Origin: Mycobacterium asiaticum
GTDB lineage: Bacteria > Actinomycetota > Actinomycetes > Mycobacteriales > Mycobacteriaceae
Assembly (NCBI RefSeq): GCF_001673635.1
Contig: NZ_LZMH01000035.1
Span: 124,001 to 188,000 of the forward strand
Direction of reading: 5' to 3'
DNA length: 64,000 bases
Below, piece by piece: positions 37,715-47,978 of this stretch (the stretch's first letter is position 1; each line of letters starts with the position of its first letter). A program made the translations under genes and the position numbers. The notes below the pieces were generated by a model. The model was not told the origin of the DNA. It was given only the letters and a program-made list of their open reading frames with translations, and did no database searches.

Positions 37715-38560
37715 CTAAGTGCCGCTGTAGGTCATCGGGTCCGGCCGAAGCCGGGTACCGTCATTGAGTCCGTTGAGCGCATCCACGTGCTCCGAAGCCA
37801 ATTCGAAGTCAAAGATGTCCAGGTTGCCGGCGATGTGCTCGGGCTTGGCAGAGCGGAACACCACCGCATTGCCCAGCTGCACGTTCCACCGCAGCAGCAC
37901 CTGCGCCGGCGTCTTGCCGTATTCACCGGCGATCGAGGTAACCGTCGGGTTGTCGTTCAGCTTGCCCAGGGCCAACGGCGTGTAGGACTGGGTGACGACA
38001 TCGTGCTGGGCGTTCGCCTTGCGCAGTTCGTCCTGGTTCAGCAGCGGATGCAACTCGATCTGGTTGACCGCGGGGGTGACGAAGGTCAGGTCGATGACGA
38101 TCGACAGGTGCTCATCGGTGAAGTTGGACACCCCGATGGACCGGGCTAGTCCGTCGCCGCGGCACTGGATCAAGCCGCCGAAGGAATCCACGTACTTGCC
38201 TACCGCGGGGGCCGGCCAGTGGATCAGGTAGAGGTCGACGTAATCCAGACCGAGCCGCTCGAGGCTGGCCTTGCAGGCGTCCTGGGACGCGGCGAAACCG
38301 TGATCCTCGGTGGCCAGCTTGGTGGTGACGAACAACTCCGCGCGGGGAATTCCGGACGCCGCGATCGCACGTCCCACCGCGGCCTCGTTGCCGTAAGCGG
38401 CCGCGGTGTCGATGAGCCGGCAACCGGCCTGAAGCGCGGCCGACACCGCGCGTTCGGTCTCGTCGTCCGATAATTCGGCGACGCCCAGCCCTAAAACCGG
38501 AATCGTGTTCTCGTCATTGAGGGCTATGGACGTCATGTCGACGCCCGACTCGCCAGTCAC
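37715..38560 (-). CDS. Aldo-keto reductase (copy 1)
   Basis: 281 aa (beta/alpha)8 barrel reducing carbonyls with NADPH. Catalytic tetrad parts: Asp and Tyr in [12 protein letters not shown], Lys in VTTKLA, His in LIHWP; the cofactor end [19 protein letters not shown]. Equivalent to M. tuberculosis Rv2971. ATG at 38560 follows the copy 2 stop by ten bases; the pair forms a tandem operon. It converges on the HNH gene, eight bases away. Confidence 0.9.
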   Translation of the reverse strand: MTGESGVDMTSIALNDENTIPVLGLGVAELSDDETERAVSAALQAGCRLIDTAAAYGNEAAVGRAIAASGIPRAELFVTTKLATEDHGFAASQDACKASLERLGLDYVDLYLIHWPAPAVGKYVDSFGGLIQCRGDGLARSIGVSNFTDEHLSIVIDLTFVTPAVNQIELHPLLNQDELRKANAQHDVVTQSYTPLALGKLNDNPTVTSIAGEYGKTPAQVLLRWNVQLGNAVVFRSAKPEHIAGNLDIFDFELASEHVDALNGLNDGTRLRPDPMTYSGT

Positions 38561-38570
38561 GTGGTCTCAC

Positions 38571-39413
38571 CTACCTGTTTGAAGTGAAAGTTCTCGGATC
38601 AGGACCAAGCCGCGTTCCGTCGTCCAGCGAGGAGATCGACGCCATTTCACCGGCACTGAGTTCGAAGTCGAACACGTCGAAGTTACTCGCGATCCGCGCG
38701 GGGTTCACCGACTTGGGAATCACGATATTACCCAGTTGGATATGCCATCTGATCAACACCTGCGCGGGTGTCCGGCCGTGATCTTCGGCGACGGCTGTCA
38801 CGGCCGGGTGGCTAAGCAGCGATCCGCGCCCAAGTGGAGACCACGCTTCGGTGGCAATGCCCAGGCGGGCGTGCACTTCTCGCAGCTCCGCCTGCGTAAG
38901 CCGCGGATGCAACTCGATCTGATTGACCGTCGGAACGATTCCCGTCGCGTCGATCAGAACCATCAGGTGCTCGGGTTCGAAATTGCTGACCCCGACGGAT
39001 TTGATCCGGCCCTGATCACGCAGGCTTGCAAACGCCTTGAAGGTGTCCACGAATTTGTTCAGCTGCGGCTGCGGCCAATGAATCAGATACAGGTCGAGAT
39101 AATCCAACCCCAGGCGGCCCATGCTGGCGTCGAACGCCCGCAGTGTGCTGTCGTAGCCCTGGTCCGGATTCGCCAATTTGGTCACGACGTAGAGTTGGTC
39201 GCGGGGCACGTCGGAGTTGGCGAGCGCGCGCCCGGTCTCCGGTTCGTTTCGGTAGGCCGCCGCGGTGTCAATATGCCGATAGCCGGCGCGCAGCGCGGCA
39301 CTGACCGCCTGCTCGGTATCCGTCGGTTCGATCTTGAAGACGCCGAGGCCGATGACGGGAATCGAATTGCCGTCGTTTAGCGTGACGAGGGTTTTTTCAA
39401 GGGAGCGGCCCAT
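38571..39413 (-). CDS. Aldo-keto reductase (copy 2)
   Basis: 280 aa, colinear with copy 1: [47 protein letters not shown] and the NADP-binding [20 protein letters not shown]. Loops around the substrate pocket differ ([14 protein letters not shown] here), so specificity may have diverged. ATG at 39413 overlaps the divergent lipN ATG within one CATG. The frame is open to 39704 but that would run across lipN. Shine-Dalgarno weak. Confidence 0.88.
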   Translation of the reverse strand: MGRSLEKTLVTLNDGNSIPVIGLGVFKIEPTDTEQAVSAALRAGYRHIDTAAAYRNEPETGRALANSDVPRDQLYVVTKLANPDQGYDSTLRAFDASMGRLGLDYLDLYLIHWPQPQLNKFVDTFKAFASLRDQGRIKSVGVSNFEPEHLMVLIDATGIVPTVNQIELHPRLTQAELREVHARLGIATEAWSPLGRGSLLSHPAVTAVAEDHGRTPAQVLIRWHIQLGNIVIPKSVNPARIASNFDVFDFELSAGEMASISSLDDGTRLGPDPRTFTSNR

Positions 39414-40533
39414 GACAAAAAGTCTGCCAGGCGCGGCGGAACTCCAATCCGGAGCGACGCGCGCACCGATCGGGTGGATGACTCGCATCCAGAACACCGT
39501 TACGGGTGCCGGCGTGAAAGTCATTCCGCTGATCCCGTCGGCCGCCAAGCGGCTGCTGACCCGGGGCCGCTCGGTGATCATCGACGGCAACACCCTGGAC
39601 CCGACGCTGCAACTGATGCTGACCGGCCTGCGTGCTGTCGGCCTCGACGGCCTGGTGGTCGACGACGATCCCGGCACCTCCCGCGACCTTATGCACCAGA
39701 ACATGGTGGATATGCCCGGTCCGCAGATCCACGTCGAGGTGACCGAGCTATCGCTGCCCGGACCAGCGGGAGAGCTGCGGGCGCGGCACTACCGGCCCAC
39801 CGAGGGCGCCGACGGTGCGCCGTTGCTGGTCTTCTATCACGGCGGCGGTTGGGTGATCGGCGACTTGGACACCCACGACGCGCTGTGCCGCCTGACCAGC
39901 CGCGACGCGGGCATCCACGTCCTGTCCGTCGACTATCGGCTGGCGCCCGAGCATCCGGCACCGGCCGCGATCGAGGACGCCTATGCCGCCTTCACATGGG
40001 CCAGCGAGCACGCCGCCGAACTCGGTGCGGCGCCCGGGCGGGTCGCCGTCGGCGGGGACAGCGCGGGCGGCAACCTGGCGGCCGTCGTGAGCCAACTGGC
40101 CCGGGACGGCGGTGGTCCGGCCCCGGTATTGCAGTGGCTGCTCTACCCGCGCACCGACTTCACCGCGCAGACCCGGTCGCTGAGCCTGTTCGCGCGCGGG
40201 TTCCTGCTGACCAAGCGCGACATCGACTGGTTCACCGCGCAGTACCTGCGCAAATCAGAGATCGACCGCACCGATCCGAAGGCGTCGCCCGCGCTGGCCG
40301 AGTCGTTGGCCGGGTTGGCGCCGGCCCTGATCGCGGTCGCCGGCTTCGACCCGCTGCGTGATGAGGGACAGGACTACGCGGCTGCGCTGCGGGCCGCCGG
40401 TACCGCCGTCGACCTGCGTTACCTGGGCTCGCTGACGCACGGCTTCGCGAACCTGTTTCAGCTCGGCGGCGGCAGCGCCGCCGGAACAAAGGAGCTGATC
40501 TCGGCGCTGCGTGCGCACCTGAGCCGGTGCTGA
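39412..40533 (+). CDS. lipN: Hormone-sensitive-lipase family esterase
   Basis: 373 aa cytosolic carboxylesterase. HGGGW oxyanion motif starts at His143 ([20 protein letters not shown]), nucleophile Ser217 in GDSAGGN, acid in GFDPLRDEG, base in LTHGFANLF. The N-terminal MTKSLPG start matches mycobacterial LipN. ATG at 39412 has AAGGGAG six bases upstream. It probably hydrolyses short-chain acyl esters. Its start codon is interlocked with that of the divergent AKR gene. Confidence 0.92.
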   Translation: MTKSLPGAAELQSGATRAPIGWMTRIQNTVTGAGVKVIPLIPSAAKRLLTRGRSVIIDGNTLDPTLQLMLTGLRAVGLDGLVVDDDPGTSRDLMHQNMVDMPGPQIHVEVTELSLPGPAGELRARHYRPTEGADGAPLLVFYHGGGWVIGDLDTHDALCRLTSRDAGIHVLSVDYRLAPEHPAPAAIEDAYAAFTWASEHAAELGAAPGRVAVGGDSAGGNLAAVVSQLARDGGGPAPVLQWLLYPRTDFTAQTRSLSLFARGFLLTKRDIDWFTAQYLRKSEIDRTDPKASPALAESLAGLAPALIAVAGFDPLRDEGQDYAAALRAAGTAVDLRYLGSLTHGFANLFQLGGGSAAGTKELISALRAHLSRC

Positions 40534-40613
40534 CCGGCCTTCACCAGTGCCGTCGGTACTCTAGAGGCGCCTGAACCCCGCCCGGGGTACAGCCAACACA
40601 CGTGAGGATCACT

Positions 40614-41369
40614 GTGGCCGACAAACCCAAGCGCCCAGCGCGACTCGACCTGCAGTCCGGCGACAGCAAGTTCGGCCGGCTAATTCAGATCGGCGGCACC
40701 GCGGTGATCGTGATCTTCGCGGCCGTGCTGGTGTTCTACATCGTCAACTCGAACCACAAGAAGGCAGTCGGCGGCCAAGAGGGTGCGGTCCGGGTCTCGT
40801 CGAGCAAGCTGGTCACCGACGCCGGCAAGCCCAAGGCCCTGGTGTCGTTCTACGAGGACTTCTTGTGCCCGGCGTGCGGCAACTTCGAGCGCGGCTTCGG
40901 TCCGACCATCTCCAAGCTCATCGACATCGGCGCGATCGAAGCCGACTACTCCATGGTGACCATCCTGGACAGCCCGCGCACCGGCAACTACTCCTCGCGC
41001 GCCGCCGCGGCGGCCTACTGTGTCGCCGACGAGTCCATCGAGGCCTTCCGCCGCTTCCATTCGGCGCTGTACAGCGAAGGCATCCAGCCCTCGGAGACGG
41101 GAACGAAATTCCCCGACAACGCCCGGCTGATCGAACTCGCGCGTCAGGCCGGTGCAGCCGGGACGGTGCCCGACTGCATCAACAGCGGCAAGTACATCTC
41201 GAAGGTCACCGGCCTCGCGGGTGCCAACAACATCCGCGCGACCCCGACGGTCAAGATCAACGGCCAGGAATACGAGTGGTCCACACCGGACGCGCTGGTC
41301 GCCAAGATCCGGGACATCGTCGGCAACATTCCCGGGATGGACGACGCCGCGGCTACCGCGAAGAGCTGA
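40614..41369 (+). CDS. DsbA-like membrane-anchored thioredoxin-fold protein
   Basis: 251 aa from GTG at 40614, chosen because GAGGA precedes it and the sequence then matches the Rv2969c start (VADKPKRPARL). One transmembrane segment at residues 28-48; then an extracytoplasmic thioredoxin fold with active site Cys85-Pro-Ala-Cys88 and the cis-Pro loop ATPTVKI near the C-terminus. Introduces disulfides into exported proteins. The VKOR gene directly downstream reoxidises it. Confidence 0.92.
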   Translation: MADKPKRPARLDLQSGDSKFGRLIQIGGTAVIVIFAAVLVFYIVNSNHKKAVGGQEGAVRVSSSKLVTDAGKPKALVSFYEDFLCPACGNFERGFGPTISKLIDIGAIEADYSMVTILDSPRTGNYSSRAAAAAYCVADESIEAFRRFHSALYSEGIQPSETGTKFPDNARLIELARQAGAAGTVPDCINSGKYISKVTGLAGANNIRATPTVKINGQEYEWSTPDALVAKIRDIVGNIPGMDDAAATAKS

Positions 41370-41373
41370 CCGC

Positions 41374-41991
41374 GTGTCGGCTGACCCTGCCCCCGAAACG
41401 GACCCCGAAACCGACCTCTGGGTGCCGGCCCGCAGCGCGTGGTGGGTGCTGATCGCCGGAGCGATCGGACTGTTGTCCTCCATCACGCTGACGGTCGAGA
41501 AGATCGAACTGCTGCGTAACCCGTCCTACGTTCCGTCGTGCAACATCAACCCAATCGTTTCGTGCGGTTCGGTGATGGTGACGCCGCAGGCGTCGCTGTT
41601 CGGCTTTCCCAACCCGCTGCTCGGCATCGCCGGCTTCACCGTCGTGGTAGTCACCGGCGTGCTGGCCGTCACCAAAGTGCCGCTGCCCCGGTGGTATTGG
41701 ATAGGGCTGGCCGTCGGGGTGCTGCTCGGTACGGTCTTCGTGCACTGGCTGATCTACCAGAGCCTGTACCGCATCGGGGCCCTGTGCCCGTACTGCATGG
41801 TGGTGTGGGCCGTCACCATCACGCTGTTGGTCGTGGTGTTGTCCTTGCTGGTGCGGCCGGTGATCGGGGATCGAACCGCGGTGCGGCTGATCTTCCTGTG
41901 GCGGTGGTCGCTCGTCACGTTCTGGTTCGCCGCGGTGTTCCTGCTGATCATGGCCCGCTTCTGGAATTATTGGTCGACACTTCTAAGTTAG
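41374..41991 (+). CDS. Vitamin K epoxide reductase (VKOR) family, DsbB analogue
   Basis: 205 aa with about five membrane helices. Redox cysteines: the Cys138-Pro-Tyr-Cys141 active site in the membrane, and the loop pair Cys56 and Cys64 (SCNINPIVSCGS). Bacterial VKORs pass electrons from DsbA to menaquinone; M. tuberculosis Rv2968c can replace E. coli DsbB. GTG at 41374 is five bases after the DsbA-like stop. pca starts nine bases downstream. Confidence 0.94.
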   Translation: MSADPAPETDPETDLWVPARSAWWVLIAGAIGLLSSITLTVEKIELLRNPSYVPSCNINPIVSCGSVMVTPQASLFGFPNPLLGIAGFTVVVVTGVLAVTKVPLPRWYWIGLAVGVLLGTVFVHWLIYQSLYRIGALCPYCMVVWAVTITLLVVVLSLLVRPVIGDRTAVRLIFLWRWSLVTFWFAAVFLLIMARFWNYWSTLLS

Positions 41992-42000
41992 GGGCCGGCC

Positions 42001-45000
42001 GTGATCTCCAAAGTGCTGGTGGCCAACCGCGGCGAAATCGCCATCCGGGCGTTCCGTGCCGCCTACGAGCTGGGCGTCGGCACCGTCGCCGTCTACTCCT
42101 ACGAGGACCGCAACTCATTGCACCGGACCAAGGCCGACGAGTCCTATCAGATCGGTGAAGTCGGGCATCCGGTGCGGGCGTACCTGTCCGTCGACGAGAT
42201 CGTTGAAACGGCGCGCCGCTGTGGTGCGGACGCCGTCTATCCCGGTTACGGATTCCTCTCGGAGAACCCGCAATTGGCGGCGGCGTGCGCCGCCGCGGAC
42301 ATCACCTTCGTCGGACCCGGCGCCGATGTGCTTCAGCTGACCGGCAACAAGTCCCGGGCCGTCGCCGCGGCGCGCGAAGCCGGACTGCCGGTGCTCGAGT
42401 CGTCGGCGCCCTCGGCTTCGGTGGACGATCTGGTGGCGGCATCTGAAGACATGCGATTCCCGTTGTTCGTCAAGGCGGTCGCCGGCGGCGGTGGGCGCGG
42501 CATGCGCCGGGTCACCGACAGCGCCGCGCTGCCCGAAGCGATCGAGGCGGCCAGCCGGGAGGCCGAGTCCGCGTTCGGCGACCCCACGGTGTATCTGGAA
42601 CAGGCCGTGCTGCGACCGCGGCACATCGAGGTGCAGATCCTGGCCGACAACCACGGCAACGTGATTCACCTCTATGAGCGGGACTGCAGCGTGCAGCGCC
42701 GTCATCAGAAGGTGATCGAACTGGCGCCCGCCCCGAACCTGCCCGCAGAGCTACGTGAGCGGATCTGTTCGGACGCAGTGGCTTTCGCACGTCACATCGG
42801 CTACAGCTGCGCCGGCACGGTCGAGTTCCTGCTGGACGAGAACAGCGACTATGTCTTCATCGAGATGAACCCGCGGATTCAGGTGGAACACACCGTCACC
42901 GAGGAGATCACCGACATCGACCTGGTGTCCAGTCAGCTGCGGATCGCCTCGGGGGAGACGCTGGAGAATCTGGGCCTGACGCAGGATGCCGTCCGTCCGC
43001 ATGGCGCCGCTTTGCAATGCCGCATCACGACCGAGGATCCAGCCAACGGATTCCGGCCGGACACCGGGCGGATCAGCGCGTTGCGTACGCCCGGCGGCGC
43101 GGGCATCCGGTTGGACGGCAGCACGAACTTGGGTGCCGAGATCTCCGCGCATTTCGACTCGATGCTGGTCAAGCTGACTTGCCGGGGCCGGGATTTCCCG
43201 ACGGCGGTCAGCCGGGCCCGGCGGGCCATGGCGGAGTTCCGGATCCGCGGTGTGTCGACGAATATCTCTTTCCTGCAAGCGGTTCTGGACGACCCGGACT
43301 TCCAGGCCGGTCGCATCACCACCTCGTTCATAGATGACCGGCCGCAGTTGCTGACCGCGCGCACCTCGGCGGACCGCGGCACCAAGATCCTGAATTATCT
43401 GGCAGATGTCACCGTCAATCAGCCGCACGGCGCGCGGCCGTCGACGGTGTACCCGCAGGACAAATTGCCCGAGGTCGACCGAGAGGCGGCACCGCCGCCC
43501 GGATCCAAGCAACGGTTGGTTCAGTTGGGCCCGGAGGGTTTCGCGCGCTGGCTGCGGGAGTCGCCGGCGGTGGGGGTCACCGACACCACTTTCCGCGACG
43601 CGCACCAGTCGCTGCTGGCCACCCGGGTGCGGACCAGCGGATTGATGATGGTGGCACCGTATCTGGCGCGGACGATGCCGCAACTGTTGTCGGTCGAATG
43701 TTGGGGCGGCGCAACCTATGATGTGGCGCTGCGGTTCCTCAAGGAGGACCCGTGGGAGCGGCTGGCCGCGCTGCGGGAAGCTATCCCCAACATCTGTCTG
43801 CAGATGCTGCTGCGAGGCCGAAACACGGTGGGGTACACGCCTTATCCGGAGATCGTGACCTCGTCGTTCATCGAGGAGGCGACGGCCACCGGCATCGACA
43901 TCTTCCGCATCTTCGACGCGCTGAACAATCTCGACTCGATGCGGCCCGCCATCGATGCCGTACGCGAAACCGGTTCTGCCATAGCCGAAGTCGCGATGTG
44001 TTACACCGGCGACCTGTCGGATCCCGCGGAGCAGCTTTACACCCTGGACTATTACCTCCGGCTGGCCGAGGGGATCGTCGACGCGGGTGCACACGTGCTG
44101 GCGATCAAGGACATGGCGGGGCTGCTGCGGGCGCCGGCAGCCCACACTCTGGTGAGCGCGCTGCGGAGCCGCTTCGACCTGCCGGTGCACGTGCATACCC
44201 ACGACACCCCGGGTGGGCAGCTGGGGAGCTACGTGGCCGCGTGGCAGGCCGGCGCCGATGCGGTCGACGGCGCCTCGGCACCGATGGCGGGGACCACGAG
44301 CCAGCCCGCGCTGAGTTCGATCGTGGCCGCGGCAGCGCACACCCCGTACGACACCGGCTTGTCCCTGGCGGCGGTGTGCGCGCTGGAGCCGTACTGGGAA
44401 GCCTTGCGAAAGGTGTACGCGCCCTTTGAATCCGGGCTGCCCGGTCCGACCGGGCGGGTGTACCACCACGAGATCCCGGGCGGGCAGTTGTCGAACCTAC
44501 GACAGCAGGCGATCGCACTCGGGCTGGGGGACCGGTTCGAGGAGATCGAAGAGGCGTACGCGGGCGCCGACCGGGTGCTTGGCCGGTTGATCAAGGTCAC
44601 GCCGTCGTCGAAGGTGGTGGGTGACCTCGCGCTGGCGTTGGTGGGTGCCCAGGTGAGCGCCGACGAATTCGCCGCCGAACCATCGCGGTTGGACATCCCG
44701 GAATCGGTATTGAGTTTCCTGCGCGGCGATCTGGGTGATCCGGCCGGGGGATGGCCCGAGCCACTGCGGTCGGCGGCGCTGGAAGGTCGTGCTCCGGCCA
44801 AGCCGGATCCGGAGCTCAGCTCTGACGACTCGAACGCGTTGTCGGCACCGGGGCCCAAACGGCAGGCGGTGCTGAACAGGCTGCTGTTCCCCGGTCCCAC
44901 AAAGGAATTCGAGGAACATCGGGAAACCTACGGTGACACCTCGCAGCTGTCGGCCAACCAGTTCTTCTACGGGCTGCGCCAAGGCGAAGAGCACCGGGTC

Positions 45001-45384
45001 AAGCTGGAGCGCGGCGTCGAACTGTTGATAGGGCTCGAGGCCATATCTGAACCGGACGAACGCGGCATGCGCACGGTGATGTGCATCATCAACGGTCAGT
45101 TGCGGCCGGTGCTGGTGCGCGATCGCAGCATCGCCAGTGCGGTTCCGGCCGCGGAGAAGGCCGACCGGGGCAATCCCGGGCACGTCGCGGCGCCCTTCGC
45201 CGGGGTGGTGACGGTGAGCGTGTCTGAGGGCGATGAGGTGAGCGCCGGTGACACGATTGCCACCATTGAGGCGATGAAGATGGAAGCGCCGATCACCGCG
45301 CCCAGCGACGGCACCGTTGAGCGGGTGGCGGTATCGAGCACCGCTCAGGTGGAGGGTGGGGACCTGCTGGTGGTGTTGAGCTGA
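42001..45384 (+). CDS. pca: Pyruvate carboxylase
   Basis: 1127 aa, biotin-dependent ATP-driven carboxylation of pyruvate to oxaloacetate (anaplerosis). Domains in order: biotin carboxylase 1-450 ([29 protein letters not shown]), carboxyltransferase about 530-830 ([18 protein letters not shown]), allosteric linker, biotinyl domain about 1055-1127 with the biotinylated Lys1093 in [11 protein letters not shown] start at 42001. Followed by rsmD across the 41-bp module. Confidence 0.97.
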   Translation: MISKVLVANRGEIAIRAFRAAYELGVGTVAVYSYEDRNSLHRTKADESYQIGEVGHPVRAYLSVDEIVETARRCGADAVYPGYGFLSENPQLAAACAAADITFVGPGADVLQLTGNKSRAVAAAREAGLPVLESSAPSASVDDLVAASEDMRFPLFVKAVAGGGGRGMRRVTDSAALPEAIEAASREAESAFGDPTVYLEQAVLRPRHIEVQILADNHGNVIHLYERDCSVQRRHQKVIELAPAPNLPAELRERICSDAVAFARHIGYSCAGTVEFLLDENSDYVFIEMNPRIQVEHTVTEEITDIDLVSSQLRIASGETLENLGLTQDAVRPHGAALQCRITTEDPANGFRPDTGRISALRTPGGAGIRLDGSTNLGAEISAHFDSMLVKLTCRGRDFPTAVSRARRAMAEFRIRGVSTNISFLQAVLDDPDFQAGRITTSFIDDRPQLLTARTSADRGTKILNYLADVTVNQPHGARPSTVYPQDKLPEVDREAAPPPGSKQRLVQLGPEGFARWLRESPAVGVTDTTFRDAHQSLLATRVRTSGLMMVAPYLARTMPQLLSVECWGGATYDVALRFLKEDPWERLAALREAIPNICLQMLLRGRNTVGYTPYPEIVTSSFIEEATATGIDIFRIFDALNNLDSMRPAIDAVRETGSAIAEVAMCYTGDLSDPAEQLYTLDYYLRLAEGIVDAGAHVLAIKDMAGLLRAPAAHTLVSALRSRFDLPVHVHTHDTPGGQLGSYVAAWQAGADAVDGASAPMAGTTSQPALSSIVAAAAHTPYDTGLSLAAVCALEPYWEALRKVYAPFESGLPGPTGRVYHHEIPGGQLSNLRQQAIALGLGDRFEEIEEAYAGADRVLGRLIKVTPSSKVVGDLALALVGAQVSADEFAAEPSRLDIPESVLSFLRGDLGDPAGGWPEPLRSAALEGRAPAKPDPELSSDDSNALSAPGPKRQAVLNRLLFPGPTKEFEEHRETYGDTSQLSANQFFYGLRQGEEHRVKLERGVELLIGLEAISEPDERGMRTVMCIINGQLRPVLVRDRSIASAVPAAEKADRGNPGHVAAPFAGVVTVSVSEGDEVSAGDTIATIEAMKMEAPITAPSDGTVERVAVSSTAQVEGGDLLVVLS

Positions 45385-45385
45385 C

Positions 45386-45426
45386 GCGCCGGTGACGATG
45401 CGAACGGACGCTATGAGGAGCGGCGC
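45386..45426 (+). repeat. 41-bp intergenic module, copy B (carries the rsmD ribosome-binding site)
   Basis: Fills the pca-rsmD gap. Same length as copy A at 5473-5513, 34 of 41 bases identical without gaps; ends ATGAGGAGCGGCGC. GAGGAG is the Shine-Dalgarno for the TTG start of rsmD. Confidence 0.65.
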
Positions 45427-45429
45427 GCT

Positions 45430-45984
45430 TTGACGCGCATCATCGGTGGGGTGGCCGGAGGCCGGCGTCTCGCGGTCCCTCCGAAGGGGACCAGACCGAC
45501 CACCGATCGGGTGCGTGAGTCGCTGTTCAACATTCTGACGGCGCGACTGGATTTCACCGGTTTGGCCGTGCTCGATCTGTATGCAGGTTCGGGTGCGCTG
45601 GGGCTGGAGGCGCTTTCCCGCGGGGCCGCGTCGGCACTGTTCGTCGAATCCGACCAGCGCAGCGCGGCGGTCATCACCCGCAATATCGGAGCCGTAGCTC
45701 TGCCCGGCGCCACGGTGCGCAAAGGCACGGTGTCGGCGGTGCTGACCGCCGGGACGGCGGCGCCGGTGGACCTGGTGCTGGCCGACCCGCCCTACGAGGT
45801 CGACAGTGCGGAGATCAACGCAGTCCTGGTCGCGTTGAGTGCGCACGGCTGGGCTCGGGCGGGAACTGTTGCGGTGGTGGAGCGCTTTGCGGGGAGCCCG
45901 CGGCTGACCTGGCCGAACGAGTGGTCGGTTTGGCCCGAGCGGGTGTACGGCGACACCCGTCTGGAGCTGGCCGAACACGACTGA
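45430..45984 (+). CDS. rsmD: 16S rRNA (guanine(966)-N2)-methyltransferase
   Basis: 184 aa SAM-dependent methyltransferase. [31 protein letters not shown] at the N-terminus, SAM motif [19 protein letters not shown] and catalytic ADPPYE. Methylates G966 of 16S rRNA in the assembled 30S subunit. The start is TTG at 45430, supported by GAGGAG from the 41-bp module. coaD follows. Confidence 0.94.
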   Translation: MTRIIGGVAGGRRLAVPPKGTRPTTDRVRESLFNILTARLDFTGLAVLDLYAGSGALGLEALSRGAASALFVESDQRSAAVITRNIGAVALPGATVRKGTVSAVLTAGTAAPVDLVLADPPYEVDSAEINAVLVALSAHGWARAGTVAVVERFAGSPRLTWPNEWSVWPERVYGDTRLELAEHD

Positions 45985-46012
45985 GTGTCGGTGCTAGCGT
46001 TTTTAGCCATGG

Positions 46013-46056
46013 GTGCCGCTCCTCTTTATCACTTCGGTCTGCATCGTCGCGAGCGC
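46013..46056 (-). repeat. 41-bp intergenic module, copy C (inverted, with a 3-base insertion)
   Basis: Reading the minus strand, this matches copy A at 34 of 41 positions once a 3-base insertion (TTT on the + strand) is allowed. Between rsmD and coaD, opposite orientation to copies A and B, so here it gives no purine-rich ribosome-binding site on the + strand. Confidence 0.55.
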
Positions 46057-46061
46057 GGATC

Positions 46062-46541
46062 ATGAGCGGCGCGGTTTGTCCCGGGTCTTTCGACCCCGTC
46101 ACCCTGGGCCACATCGACGTGTTCGAGCGCGCCGCCGCCCAATTCGACGAGGTGGTGGTGGCCATCCTGGTGAACCCCGCTAAGAAAGGCATGTTCGACC
46201 TCGACGAGCGAATCGCGATGATCGAGGAGTCGACGACGCATCTGCCCAACCTCAAAGTGAAGTCAGGCCAGGGTCTGGTGGTCGACTTCGTCCGCTCTTG
46301 TGGAATGAACGCCATCGTCAAGGGTCTGCGCACCGGCACCGACTTCGAGTACGAGCTGCAGATGGCGCAGATGAACAAGCATGTGGCCGGTGTGGACACC
46401 TTCTTCGTTGCCACCGCTCCGCGCTACTCGTTCGTGTCGTCGTCGTTGGCCAAAGAGGTTGCGATGCTCGGAGGTGACGTGACTGAGCTATTGCCCGAAC
46501 CGGTGAACCGTCGACTGCGGGAACGGATCGCTGAGCGGTAG
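46062..46541 (+). CDS. coaD: Phosphopantetheine adenylyltransferase
   Basis: 159 aa; makes dephospho-CoA from 4'-phosphopantetheine and ATP, the fourth step of CoA synthesis. [23 protein letters not shown] contains the TxGH nucleotidyltransferase motif; the C-terminal [20 protein letters not shown] is the second nucleotide-binding segment. ATG at 46062 chosen because it gives the family N-terminus. Convergent with the phosphoesterase, three bases away. Confidence 0.96.
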   Translation: MSGAVCPGSFDPVTLGHIDVFERAAAQFDEVVVAILVNPAKKGMFDLDERIAMIEESTTHLPNLKVKSGQGLVVDFVRSCGMNAIVKGLRTGTDFEYELQMAQMNKHVAGVDTFFVATAPRYSFVSSSLAKEVAMLGGDVTELLPEPVNRRLRERIAER

Positions 46542-46544
46542 CCA

Positions 46545-47501
46545 CTAGGCCAGCTGGACGTAGTGCTCGGGGTTGATGGTGTTTTCGCCCGACCATCGGT
46601 AGGCGGTTATCTCGCCGCCCTTGGCCACACTGAAATCCACGCAGGCACAGTGGGCGGTCCAATCGCGTGCCCGCTGCGGCTTGCCCCGCCGCCAATAGTG
46701 GCCGAAGAACACCGGAACGGTGTCGGTGTATACGACGGACCGATCCTTCGCATCGACCTCGACGTCGGGCAGTGTGGGGTAGGGCTGACCGTCCTCGGTT
46801 GTGTAATTGCTTGCTATCTCGGCGATTTCACGCAGCGTCGTCGCGCCGTCATCCCACCACCGGATCCTGGCGTTGCCGCGCGGGTGGCCGTCCTTGTCCC
46901 GGTAGGCAGGCTGCCCATGGGCGGTCAAGCTGATCTCCGGTCCCTTGAGCAGGATTTCCACGGTCGTGTAGAGCGGATCGCCTTTCGTCGAAGCTCTCGC
47001 GAATTGAGCCGGGTCACTGAAACGATTCGAACCTAATTGGCCCGCAACATATTCCATTGATTCCCTGTGCCAGCAGGCGTGCACAACCCGAATGTCAGCT
47101 AGGTCCAGCCACAGGGGCAGCGTTGCGAACCAGCGTATGTACTCGGTGCGCTGTTTGAGCGTGAGCTGCTTGAGAAACGCCTGATGCTGGTGCGTGTTCT
47201 TCTTGGTGCGCCTACGCAGGTAGCAACCCGTGTTGTCCGGGTTACGGGTGGCATAGCAGATCGCGTTGAATTCGTGGTTGCCCATGACAATCTGGGCGCT
47301 GCCGTTGTCCACCATCGGCTTGACGAGCTCGAGAACGCGGAGCTGCTCGCTGCCTCGGTCGACCAGATCACCCACGAAGATCGCCTGCCGTTCGGGATGC
47401 CGGTAGGCCCCCTCGCGGACCTCATAGCCGAGTTCAGCGAGCAGCCTCTCCAGCTGCGAGGCGCAACCGTGGACGTCGCCGATGATGTCGTAGCCCTGCA
47501 T
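46545..47501 (-). CDS. Metallophosphoesterase (calcineurin-like, diadenosine-tetraphosphatase type)
   Basis: 318 aa. Metal ligands in order: GDVHG, GDLVDRG, GNHE, and later His in VVHACWH and FFGHYWR. Bacterial relatives (PrpE, ApaH, Ser/Thr phosphatases) hydrolyse nucleoside tetraphosphates or phosphoproteins; substrate unknown. The ATG at 47501 sets the GDVHG motif at residue 8, as usual; the frame is open further upstream across a terminator, which argues against a longer start. This gene is absent between coaD and purU in M. tuberculosis. Confidence 0.85.
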   Translation of the reverse strand: MQGYDIIGDVHGCASQLERLLAELGYEVREGAYRHPERQAIFVGDLVDRGSEQLRVLELVKPMVDNGSAQIVMGNHEFNAICYATRNPDNTGCYLRRRTKKNTHQHQAFLKQLTLKQRTEYIRWFATLPLWLDLADIRVVHACWHRESMEYVAGQLGSNRFSDPAQFARASTKGDPLYTTVEILLKGPEISLTAHGQPAYRDKDGHPRGNARIRWWDDGATTLREIAEIASNYTTEDGQPYPTLPDVEVDAKDRSVVYTDTVPVFFGHYWRRGKPQRARDWTAHCACVDFSVAKGGEITAYRWSGENTINPEHYVQLA

Positions 47502-47542
47502 AACTCGATCTTCGCATCTGGGTCTGACACGACTTGCCCACG

Positions 47543-47577
47543 AAAAACGGACCCGGTCCGGTGGGGGACCAGGTCCG
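47543..47577 (-). terminator. Rho-independent terminator
   Basis: On the minus strand a 12-bp stem with one mismatch (47566-47577 with 47548-47559, loop of 6) is followed by TTTTT at 47547-47543. It starts 16 bases after the stop of the small secreted protein, and stops reading into the phosphoesterase gene. Confidence 0.85.
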
Positions 47578-47592
47578 TTCGTGTTGCCCGAA

Positions 47593-47772
47593 CTAGTTGG
47601 GGTCGAAGCAGGTGTAGAAGGTCTGCGTCGCGTAGTCGTAGCAGGTGTATGTGCCGTACTCGGGCAGGTGGTTCGGAGCGGCGTTGGCGGTGCCGGCCCC
47701 GAAGGCGGCCAGGCCGATCGCGGAAGCCAGCAGTGACATCCTGGCGAGGGCACGGATGCGGGTGGTGAACAT
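47593..47772 (-). CDS. Small secreted protein, 59 aa
   Basis: ATG at 47772 follows AGAGAGG. The N-terminus is a signal peptide (FTTRIRALARMSLLASAIG, then LAAFGAGTANA) with a likely signal-peptidase cut after ANA, leaving a mature peptide of only about 27 residues: APNHLPEYGTYTCYDYATQT and then FYTCFDPN. Its two cysteines sit in near-repeated contexts (YTCYD and YTCFD), so one disulfide is likely. I do not recognise the family. Own terminator follows. Divergent from the epimerase gene. Confidence 0.75.
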   Translation of the reverse strand: MFTTRIRALARMSLLASAIGLAAFGAGTANAAPNHLPEYGTYTCYDYATQTFYTCFDPN

Positions 47773-47978
47773 AATGGGTACCTCTCTTTCGCGTCGTTGC
47801 GATTTGTTGGGCGGCGGTTGCCGTTGGGGAAACAATGGCGGCGGCAGCTTGACGAAACCTTGTGGGATCCTTGGCGAGTAGCCCCCCGCGGGCACGCCGC
47901 CCGAAACGTGAGACGTTGCCCGATAAAAGAGTTACCGTCCTTTCAAGAACAACGATGTTCTACGGGATCGGGGACGCC

